From positions 15,031,001 through 15,095,000 of the forward strand of contig JAILWY010000026.1 in the NCBI GenBank assembly GCA_022113835.1: a stretch of DNA of 64,000 nucleotides, read 5' to 3'. The DNA comes from Atopsyche davidsoni. Taxonomy: Eukaryota > Arthropoda > Insecta > Trichoptera > Hydrobiosidae. The notes under the pieces were generated by a model. It saw only the letters and a program-made list of their open reading frames with translations, was not told the DNA's origin and searched no databases. The stretch's first letter is position 1. Each line of letters opens with the position of its first letter. Below, in pieces: positions 53,212 through 64,000 of this stretch. A program made the translations under genes and the position numbers.

Positions 53212-54876
53212 TTACTGTTCAGATTCAATTGGAAATGTTGTTGCTATCAATACTATAATTTCATCCACTTGTTTCTCTGTCAGTCTTTCCTCACTTTCTT
53301 GAACAATCTGAAAATAAAAAAATAGTATGAATTTGAGTGTATTTTTGGAGTATGTAGTAGGTATGTATTTTTTGCCTTCTTTCATAATAGGTAAACAAAG
53401 ATTGTTACATATTTCAATAATGCATAACAAGATTTCTCAAAGTAGAATCAATCCAAAAATTTATTTCATTTTTCCAGTTTCTGTTATTTTGCAATAAATA
53501 TAAGAAGTGCAGTGCATATACAGGAGTAACAAATTTGGATACTTAGGTTTTTAAAGAAAAATATATCAAATATTACACTCACTAATTGTATTTCTAAAGC
53601 AGATCGCGGTGGAGTGTTGAGCATCATTAATTTTTCTGTTTTAGTCAGTTTGTAAGGCCTGAGAGTTGTCAAGATTTGACTGATTTGTTCTTCATTTTGA
53701 TTTTTACATTCTGTATCCTGCAGGTACCGTAGAGTCTGGAAAAATAACAAAATCATTTAATTTTTTAAAAGTCTTTAATAACATTTTAAGTATATTAGAC
53801 GGCTGTTCAAATACATAAAAATTGAGTGAGCCAAAATAGAGCTTTGGGCTCTTTCGCCGAACACGGCATCTTCGAAACTCCTAAATGCCGTGTTCGGCGA
53901 AAGAGCTCTCGCTACAAGTGAAATAAACGTAGTCTCCAAAACCACTTGGTTTTATTTTATTATAATAAAATGGAGTATTACAAAATAAATACCAGTTCCA
54001 TTAATAAGAGCTTTGGGCTTGTAGGGTATTACAATCACTGCAAGCAATATGAGAATTTCAGAATAATATCCTAATTAGGTGGCGCGCACGTACTGCAAAT
54101 AAGACAAACAATTGAGATTTCTTTTATGTTGTCTATATGGAATTATAGTTCTGAAAGACTCTCATTTACCATAGTTTTTGGGTGTTTAATAGAATTATAA
54201 CTATTTTTTCTACAATTGCACTAATATCAATGCATAAATATCACTTTCCATGGCCGAACTGATACAAAAAGAATATGACTACAAAATAACATTCCCGAAA
54301 CCATTTTGAATAAAGATGTCTCAAAAGCTTATATAAATTATACCTCATATGTTACTGTTGCTAGAGATCCTTCCTTTTTATACTTCTTTTGTGTGCTATC
54401 TTTTAGCTTCTGCAAAATTTGCATTACTTCATAATTGCATAGCGATGCAGAATTAGCATTAATACTGAAAAAAACACCGAAGAATAAATTATGTGATAAT
54501 GACTTAAAATTCTACCATTCCTAGGTAAATATCGTTAAGTTAAGGTGAAAGACCACTATCCTCAAATTTGATGAAAACTTTTTTTCTAACTACAACCTTT
54601 TTCAGAAAATGAATATCGCCTAAGAAACTGCTGTGAACAAGCCAACATGCATTTTAATAGTTTTGCGAGGGGAAGAGGCTGAAACATATACTTAGACCAA
54701 TTTTATGGAAATACAGTGGTTAGTGTATAAATTTAGTATAAAGTGTTATCACATTATCTTCTACTAAATGAAAATAAAGTTAAACATTATAAGCTACAAA
54801 AATGCACGACTTCACATTTATTTATTTTGGTATAAACATCTAAGTCACAAATAAATTTAAAATCTTACGTTTCCAT
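53212..54876 (-). CDS. CRCP: RNA polymerase III subunit RPC9 (CRCP), complete, 4 coding exons
   Basis: This gene encodes the RPC9 subunit, which pairs with RPC8 in the stalk of nuclear RNA polymerase III and helps start transcription of tRNA and 5S genes. Coding exons on the minus strand are 54,869-54,876 (8 nt), 54,344-54,464, 53,583-53,735 and 53,212-53,307, giving 125 residues. All introns are GT-AG (404, 608 and 275 nt) and the reading frame closes exactly across each junction. The protein begins METINANSA and continues with NYEV near residue 14, an ITYE-like VTYE at the exon 2 end, PYKLTKTEKL in the middle, EIQL at the exon 3 end, and QESEERLTEKQ near the C-terminus. These match, in order, the RPC9/CRCP family as I know it (human about 148 residues). 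The insect protein is shorter mainly in the linker before VTYE. A TTTATT at 53,044-53,049 reads as AATAAA on the gene strand and may end the mRNA. Identification is firm; the 8-nt first exon is the least certain part. Confidence 0.93.
53848..53906. repeat. Perfect 22-bp hairpin in CRCP intron 2
   Basis: Bases 53,848-53,869 (GCTCTTTCGCCGAACACGGC plus AT) are the exact reverse complement of 53,885-53,906, with a 15-base loop. The stem is GC-rich in an AT-rich intron and would be transcribed as part of the CRCP pre-mRNA. A near copy of the sequence just left of the stem (AGAGCTTTGGGCT) recurs at about 54,008. I see no target duplication. Candidates are a miniature foldback, a short-hairpin RNA precursor or a structured intronic element. 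Confidence 0.8.
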
Positions 54877-56080
54877 ATTTTTATATGTATCGCATACTCA
54901 TACAGTACATATTACAATAACATGACAACTGTTATAAAATATCACTTCGATGCAACTCGATGTCAACCAGGACATGTGGCCCGCGATCAAAATATTAAAC
55001 CACAGAGAATATTAAGAATTTGGATTATTTATTTAGTCTATGATACTTAATGCTGCCACTAATAATTGTTATTATTACCTTCAATTTGAAAATAATACAT
55101 TTCAAAAATATATTATTTTAAAAGAATTACTCGAATATCTTACAGTTTGTTTAACTTAATAATTTAGATCTTTAAAGTATATCTTATAATTTAGAAATAG
55201 TATTTAATAATTGAATTTATCAAACTGATCAAATCATAATACTTTACGAGTAATGCGCGTTATTATGATTTTAAGTTAATAAGTAATAAAAACAGCTTAA
55301 AAATTAACTAGCTGACAGGACAGATAATTTTGCAACTTATCAGACAAAAATAATGTGAAGGTTGCATATAAATAATATTTTTTTATAACAAAGACTGTAA
55401 TTATGCAAATAAGATTATTTTTTTTAAGCATAAAGCGTCTTAAGTCCACTTGTTCTTGATTGATTGATTTCATTAAATAATGAATTTATATCCATCAAAA
55501 GGTCTAACGGATTTAACAAAACGATATTTTTTTGGTAGACTATTTATTATTACGAAAAGCAAACAATAAAAAAACAGTCTACTGACAATACCCATATCAT
55601 TTTAATTATATTATTCAGTTCTCAATTTATTAATTAGGTAAATTATGTTTCATGCAAGATATGTGACTAAACTGATGGATTATTATTAATTATTAAATTT
55701 AGCCAGTCTTTAAGATATTTCAAATTAAATGCTGTTTGATACTAAATTAAAATAATTATTCAAATTAAAATGATTGCTTAAACAGAAAAAAAATGATTTT
55801 TTAATTATTCAACAAATTAAAGCGCGTTGTAGATATTCTTTTGGTTACAAATTTTTTTTAGGCATATAAATGCTTAGGTTTTGTCCGAGGTATGGCAATG
55901 CGATTTTTTTTAGTCTATGCTCTCTTATCATATGGCGTGCTGAAAGGCAGGGTAGCGCATGTTTCCGCCATTTTATTTTTAATCAATAAGGTGAAGAAAT
56001 GTCAGTGTGGTGAAGTTGTTTCGGTGACGAAATCTTCCAACATCCGTCCGTTGGAGAAAGATAAATAAAAAATAATCATC
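54877..56080. other. Divergent intergenic region between CRCP and vig
   Basis: CRCP reads leftward from 54,876 and vig rightward from 56,081. The middle (about 55,000-55,900) is very AT-rich with no open frames. The last 120 bases are the likely vig 5' UTR. The two promoters may share this spacer, but no shared motif is visible. Confidence 0.6.
55964..55973 (+). promoter_or_regulatory. YY1/Pho-like CCGCCATTTT site near vig start
   Basis: CCGCCATTTT lies 108 bases ahead of the vig ATG. GCCAT-type sites close to the transcription start are frequent in highly expressed translation-related genes, which would suit vig. The start of transcription is not visible from sequence, so this is a suggestion only. 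Confidence 0.3.
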
Positions 56081-57490
56081 ATGGAGAATTCCTACGGGGT
56101 CGGCGTGGTGAACCGATACGCTCTTTTCTTGGACGATGAGTCCGATCCTCTAGATACGCTTAAAGCGCAGGAGCTGGAAAAAGAACGGAAGAAAAAGAGC
56201 AAGGAGGCCGAAAAAGAAAACAAGGGTAAACCTGAGGCGAAGACTAAGGCGCCCGCGGCCGCCCCCGTTCGGAAGATCAAGGAGACGCAAAATGTGAAGC
56301 CGCAGGACGGCAAGGTTGATCCGAAGAGGGAAAACAAACCGCCCGCGACGGCGAGACCGGCCGATCGCAACAACGCCGATCGTCCGCCTCCGCGTCGTCC
56401 TCGCGAGGATCGTCCTAACGGACCATCCGAGACGGCGGACGGAAATCCGAGACCCCCGCGAAGGGACTTCGGAGAACGTAAACCTGGCAACTATGGCGAA
56501 CGTCGCAATTACGGAGACAACACCGGTGAGCGTCGTAACTACGGTGACAACGCCGGCGAGCGTCGCAATTACGGGGAAAACACCGGGGAGCGTCGCAATT
56601 ACGGTGACAACACTGGAGAACGCCGCAACTATGGAGACAATGCCGAGCGCCGCAGCTATGGAGACAACGCCGAGCGCCGCAACTACGGAGACCAGGAGGG
56701 AGGCGTGCGCCACGGCCCGCCCAGGGAGCGAGGGCCGCGGGACGGTCCGCGAGGTGGCGGCCGGGCGCCCTACGACGGCCGCGGAAAGCGGGAATTCGAC
56801 CGCCGCTCGGGCTCCGATAGGACCGGTGTAAAACCCGTTGACAAGCGCGACGGTGGCGGCTCCCACAACTGGGGCTCGCACAAGGACGACCTGGAGGAAT
56901 GGAACAAGCCTCAATCCGAAGGGGAGCAGACCGATCCGGAGAAAACTGAAGTCGCCATTCCGGCTGCCCCGGCCGCCGAGCCCAAAGAGGGGGAGGAAGA
57001 GGCCCCTGCCGCGCCGGCCGTCCCGGCCGTGCCCGTCGAGGAAGAGCCGAAGGAACTGACTTTGGATGAATACAAGGCGCTGCGTTCTGGCCGCCAGAAG
57101 CCACAGTACAACTTGCGCAAGGCTGGCGAAGGTGAAGACCTCTCTCAGTGGAAGAACATGGTCGCTCTCAAGAAGGCCAAGGCCGATGGTGAGGAGAGCG
57201 ATGACGAGTACGACAACACCGAGTATCCGCAGCGTGTAGGGCGCCAGAAGCGAGTAGTGGGCATCGAGTTCACGTTCTACGAGCCGCGGCGCGGAGGCCC
57301 AGGCATGGGCCGCGGTGGTCGTGGAGGACGCGGTGGACGCGGTGGCCGAGGAGGTGGCGGAGAGCGGGAGGGTGGGCCACGACCGCGTCGCGAGGAGGCT
57401 CCGGTGGGAGGTGGTGAAGAGCGGCCGCGCAACAATCGCCAGAACGCACCCAAGGTGGACGACAACAAGGACTTCCCGTCCTTGGGCTAG
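56081..57490 (+). CDS. vig: Vig / SERBP1-HABP4 family mRNA- and ribosome-binding protein
   Basis: Single uninterrupted frame of 469 residues. The family binds mRNA and the 40S mRNA channel of idle ribosomes; Drosophila Vig was also found with RISC and heterochromatin. The N-terminus (residues 1-25, with NRYALFLDDESDP) is the Stm1/SERBP1-type start. Residues 26-60 are a charged Lys/Glu helix. Residues 139-205 carry seven tandem copies of a GERRNYGDN-type unit. The HABP4/PAI-RBP1 domain follows: REFDRRSGSDRTG from about 237, SHNWGSHKDD at 261-270, then LTLDEYKALR at 326-335 and the acidic ESDDEYDNTEYPQR segment. An RGG box lies at 403-427 and the C-terminus ends DFPSLG. The start is the first ATG in frame, preceded by ATC and followed by G, a good context. 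The coding part is GC-rich against AT-rich flanks. It is intronless here but has no sign of retroposition; a 5' UTR intron cannot be excluded. Identification is very secure; Vig versus Vig2 paralogue is not decided. Confidence 0.96.
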   Translation: MENSYGVGVVNRYALFLDDESDPLDTLKAQELEKERKKKSKEAEKENKGKPEAKTKAPAAAPVRKIKETQNVKPQDGKVDPKRENKPPATARPADRNNADRPPPRRPREDRPNGPSETADGNPRPPRRDFGERKPGNYGERRNYGDNTGERRNYGDNAGERRNYGENTGERRNYGDNTGERRNYGDNAERRSYGDNAERRNYGDQEGGVRHGPPRERGPRDGPRGGGRAPYDGRGKREFDRRSGSDRTGVKPVDKRDGGGSHNWGSHKDDLEEWNKPQSEGEQTDPEKTEVAIPAAPAAEPKEGEEEAPAAPAVPAVPVEEEPKELTLDEYKALRSGRQKPQYNLRKAGEGEDLSQWKNMVALKKAKADGEESDDEYDNTEYPQRVGRQKRVVGIEFTFYEPRRGGPGMGRGGRGGRGGRGGRGGGGEREGGPRPRREEAPVGGGEERPRNNRQNAPKVDDNKDFPSLG

Positions 57491-60400
57491 AACTTACCCG
57501 CTGCGGGGTTGCGGAGAATCATCCCAGTAACATTATATATTATGAACTAGCAATATGAGTCATTTTATGTAATGTTCTTTTTGAAAGTAAATGTATAATT
57601 ATTTACGAGAATGTTTATTTTTAAAGCAGACTGAAGTCTTAGGCTAGCGGAGGAGCGCTGTCGCGTCCTCATCCTGGTGTGTCTCAGGAACTTCCTTCTG
57701 AAGTTCTTTCGGCCTCGGAGCTCGCGAGACTTCTCAGTTTTGTGACGCTCGGTATCTTTGATTAAGCTCGAATGTGCTTTGGAAATTGTTGACATTTTTA
57801 TAAACATTTAGAAATGATATTCATTCATGTTTGTTACACGTTTTCGCCTAATTAACTGGATTTTTATTGAAGAGTACAAAGAATCTAAGTCTTGTGAATT
57901 GGTGGCTTTTATTCTAGAAGTTCCCTCATTTGACAAAAATACTGTAAATAATAATATACTTACTTTTTTTGTACTTGTAATAATATGTGAGAAGCGATAT
58001 GCCTGGGTAGTTAGTGTTCACAATATTGAGAAATATAACAGCATGGACTAGAAACTGCATTAGGAACTAATAATATTGGCTAAAATTAAATTTCCTAGCT
58101 TTAATGATTCATATTGACACTCATTCTGCTCCATTAATCATGTTTTACTTTTCTCACATTTTTGTTAAGTTTTTTTTACCTACTTCACTTAATTTTAGTC
58201 TTATTATATTGAATAGACATTTTTCAATAATAAAAATACATTATTTTTGCCTTTAAAAATCTTTTGCAACATCACTTATCATAAGATCGTTATTTTGTAA
58301 GCATATCTTATGAAGATGGAAGTCTGTAAATATAGTTTTTAAATAAAACTAATGAAATACAATTTGGTGTTACGAGTTTTGAGTTTTGTATGTATTTTTT
58401 CTATAACTTCGTGGATAGTAGATTTTACTTTCCCCACCTGATCACCCATCGAGAGCCTTATTATTTGGTATCATAAGTTAGTAACACAGTAGATTTGATA
58501 AGATTTGTGTCCTGCATGGTTTCTTGTTCACAAATTTATGTATTCCTTTTTTGCAATGGTTGAAGTAGTGGATTAGTCTAATGGTTTTGTATTTTTTTAT
58601 TTAGTAATTATTTAAATCCGGACATTAATTAATGAATCGCATTTAGCAAGGAAGCAATGTATGATCATTAAATGTCGACTTGAGATTTATTCACTGTCAA
58701 TATTATTGTTTTGAATTGCGGGTGATAATGTAGTGTTTACATCCGATCAAATCAAGCAATTTTATTATAACAGCTGTTTTAATAATGTATTGTTACGTAA
58801 TCATAACATGCCTTTTGATGTGTACACAAACAGCACTGAAAATCAATAATTTATTGCCACAGTTCCTTTGCTCATGTAGCTGTAACATTAGAATTTGGAA
58901 ATTTTCAAAACACACATTACACGAGACATTTGGGGGTCTATCAAAAGGATGAGAATACAATTTACATATACCGAGTGGCAGCTTTATGCATGTTGCCATA
59001 CGAAAATATAAAAAGAGAAGTATGGTGATTGCAGAAATTTCATGGCAGAATTATATTGCTGTACTCCATGAAAAGGAGCTTATGGTGAGTATTAGAAAGG
59101 TTTGTAAATCTACTTGAGACAAATTATGTCACTGGACAGACTCAAAAGAAAAGCAAGACATGTGCTTGTCTATTTATAGAAGGAATGCATGTCATTTCTG
59201 GGACTCGAGACTGCATACACATGTTCTATCTCCATGCGGTGCAGAACTCTACTGCAAATGTACAGTTGATCTTGTAGGATGGATTTGTTTTCATAAAATG
59301 AATTAAGTTTTAGTTTTTGCAAATATTTTTGTCTTGCACTGACATCAGAATTGTCTTCCACCTGTCTTCGGCGAGATAATTTTGGTGCGGTGCCTCGTGT
59401 AAAAATTGGGGTTAGACCCGACCATGCTTGTTCCAAATTTTAACATTCTTGTGAGTTTAATTATAATTTTCTTCAACTGAGGGGTTTCTAGATATTTAGT
59501 AAAATACTCAAATATTGAATGCAGAAAATACTTATTTTGAATGTTATTTTTTGTATTTGAATTTATCAAATTTAAAAAAAAAAACCACCTGTTAATGTTG
59601 TCGATTAAAAAATAAATGTGAACCTACTCGGGTAACAATTTAAGTATCATAATAGTTTTCTTATTAACTTCTCAATGATTTTGATGAAGGTGAAAGAACA
59701 AACATTGTTTAAATAAATTAATTGATTGATGTTAGTTGAGAAATTCTAAGTGTGTTTATAGTACAAGGAGAAATAATTTTTCCATTTTCTGAGAAATATA
59801 TAAGATACATCTAATACAAGAAAAACATGTTTATGAATCTTTCATTATTCTAGTAGGCTATTTATAAATTTTGAAAGTATTTTTTGTGTAGTAACTTAAT
59901 ACTGGCAAGGTATTGCCAATGCCTCTGCACCGATTCAATACAATTGCTGCTACATGTTAAGTAAAGTCTAGAATATTTTGAACCAGGTGCTGAGATTGCC
60001 ACTCATCAGACCATCACAGTTACAAGCATTGTCCTGCAAGCTAAGTTGTCAAAATACTTTGAAAAATGGTAAGCTGTGCTCGCTGTTTTCAATGTCTGGA
60101 CTTGCAGCTGCAGCACGGTAGAACGAATTTTGACTGCCTTCATTTTATAGAACTGAGTCCTGAGTACTCTTAAGATATCAAACATAAATAATCATAATTA
60201 ATACATACAGATATAACGTAAAGGTAAGGTCATTAAAAACAACAAATGTTAAATGATGATTTTTTTTAATAAATTAAGCAGCAAATAAATTTGATAACAT
60301 TTATTACAAAGAATAAACAATAATATTATTTTCAATTCGTTCCCAATAGAACTTTGTCCCTCGACAGAATAAAATAATTAATTTATTCAAAAACATGATA

Positions 60401-60593
60401 ATCGGTTATTGTAACATAATATTCAAGCATTTGATCATGTTAGATTTTCTCTAATAATATATACTTAAATAATATTGACTAGAGGCGCACTATAATTCAC
60501 AAAAAACTGATAATATTCTACACTCATTCGAGGAATTCACTTTAGTAAAAGTTTGCAAAATTAAAACAAGGTACATGCGTAATAACCATTGGG
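57491..60593. other. vig 3' UTR and convergent vig-Hecw spacer
   Basis: The vig 3' UTR runs to about 58,370. Beyond it are AT-rich sequence and two stretches with some coding character on the minus strand: 59,173-59,430 (KYLQKLKLNSFYE-type) and about 60,010-60,150 (MKAVKIRSTVLQLQ-type). Neither is bounded by convincing splice sites nor matches a family I know. A TTTATT at 60,300-60,305 could serve as the Hecw polyA signal on the minus strand. Confidence 0.5.
58342..58347 (+). terminator. Likely polyadenylation signal of vig
   Basis: AATAAA is followed about 20-45 bases later by a GT-rich stretch (TTTGGTGTT then GTTTTGAGTTTTG), the expected arrangement for cleavage. This gives a 3' UTR of roughly 0.87 kb. 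An alternative AATAAA at 58,229-58,234 could produce a shorter mRNA. Confidence 0.55.
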
Positions 60594-62865
<2,272 letters not shown>

Positions 62866-64000
62866 CTGGAAAATGTAATAAAACACTTTTAAAATAAATA
62901 TTCATACATAGCAATTTGAAGTAAATCAAAAGATTGCTTATTTTTATATATTTTTTCAAATCCAGTCATCCAGCACATTTTTGTACCATACGGATTGTAT
63001 GATGCCGATTGAATAGGCGCCTGATGCTCCTGTGCATCATGTCCTACATAAATATATTCATGTCGACTCTTGATTTGCATTGACACCGGACAGCTTATGT
63101 GACTTTCAGGTACACATAATGAAAAAATCTCCAGTTTTATAACAAACTGTCTTGAATGTGGCTACATAAACCATTAAATTAAATTATTGATTTCAGTTTA
63201 TTCTAAAATTATAGTATTTCAAATTTCATGACAAACTACAAATGCACATTGTTTTTTTATCAATAAGTAAAGAATTTTGAATGATAACAATAATTTGTTA
63301 GCAGAGTAAAAAGTAAAGAGTATGTGACATTAGTATTTGTAATACATTCAATAAATGGCATTTTTCTTAATAAACTATGTAAGAAGTAGCTCTATTGACT
63401 GAAAATTATCATCACGGGTCAACTAGAATTCATCGACTGAGCTAATTTATTAATTCATGATCCTTCATAAAAAAATATATATAATATAAAAATACACTAT
63501 TTATTTTTTGATAATTTTCTGAACAATTTCGTTATGCTAAATGTCATAAGATGGCATACGCTTTATAAATATAGACTAATAACCCTGAGTAGCTATTTAC
63601 TTCATTCTTGGGTGTTGTGCTGCTTATATTTTCAATCTTCCGTCATCTTCAGGGATTCACAAGCAGCGCAACACCCAAGAATTAAGTAAATGTAAAAAAA
63701 AATACCAGCTTAAAATATTAAATGTTCATCGCAATGGTAAAAAATCAGAACAAATAGTAAAAGCACGATTGACTGAATTAAATGTATTATACAGTAATAA
63801 GTAACTTCTTCAAAAATCTGAAAGAATAAGCCATTATACTCTATTCTGGTCAATAGTCACAAATGATTGGAGCATTGTAGATTTAGGAAATTAAATCCTC
63901 TTATGATGATGATGAAACTTTGGGGTAATATGCTGTGCATATGGGCGATACTACTCATCTAAACATCATCATGGTTACGATTGAGCAAGAGGAAGTCTAG
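62866..64000 (-). other. Hecw: Intron upstream of the Hecw HECT exons
   Basis: The acceptor CAG just right of 62,865 starts an intron that goes to the window edge without another recognisable exon. It is AT-rich and contains the 63,595-63,691 foldback. A GATGATGATG run occurs at about 63,904-63,913. Confidence 0.6.
63595..63691. repeat. Foldback hairpin with 33-bp arms in Hecw intron
   Basis: Arms 63,595-63,627 and 63,659-63,691 match in inverted orientation at 30 of 33 positions, with a 31-base loop that contains CGTCATCTTCAGG. It lies upstream of the first Hecw exon seen here and is probably intronic. Small inverted repeats with CATCTTCAG-type motifs are common in insect transposon ends, but no family is assigned. 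Confidence 0.75.

Noticed and set aside
56150..57120. Long minus-strand frames (up to 254 codons) and an alternative plus frame inside vig
   Set aside because: They are shadows of the GC-rich, repeat-bearing vig coding sequence.
62889..63086. 65-codon minus frame upstream of the first visible Hecw exon
   Set aside because: Its sequence does not resemble the HECW region before the HECT domain and it is not flanked by a suitable donor in phase.

Overview
The window is eukaryotic nuclear DNA, most likely from an insect. The evidence is canonical GT-AG introns, AATAAA polyadenylation signals, Tc1/mariner and hAT-type transposon debris, and animal-type genes (a Vig/SERBP1 protein, an RNA polymerase III RPC9 subunit, a HECW-type HECT ligase). 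Lepidoptera is my best guess from the overall look; it is inference and I cannot prove it.

Layout. Positions 1 to about 50,430 hold no exon I can recognise. This is a patchwork of AT-rich sequence and CpG-rich islands with microsatellites, short tandem repeats, palindromes, one small foldback and one dead mariner fragment. At 50,437-50,585 on the minus strand is a short, well-formed first coding exon that I read as the N-terminus of a DRAK/STK17-type serine/threonine kinase. If so, the 50 kb to its left is mostly one very long first intron of that gene. At 52,375-52,800 is a foldback element with 69-bp arms, associated with two tRNA-like sequences.

The right 11 kb is a compact gene cluster. 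CRCP (RNA polymerase III subunit RPC9, minus strand, four coding exons, complete) spans 53,212-54,876. Vig (plus strand, uninterrupted 469-codon reading frame) spans 56,081-57,490, with a likely polyA signal at 58,342. The last four coding exons of Hecw (minus strand, the whole catalytic HECT domain) span 60,594-62,865; the gene continues past the right edge. CRCP and vig are divergent with about 1.1-1.2 kb between start codons. Vig and Hecw are convergent.

The genes are not an operon and share no pathway that I can see: a Pol III subunit, an mRNA/ribosome-binding protein, a ubiquitin ligase and a kinase. The most unusual material is structural: the foldback with tRNA-like cargo, a perfect 22-bp GC-rich hairpin in a CRCP intron, a complete 196-bp hAT-type MITE with 8-bp target duplications in a Hecw intron, another foldback upstream in Hecw, and the long exon-free tract. 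I found no rRNA, CRISPR array, intact transposon or clearly new multi-gene system.
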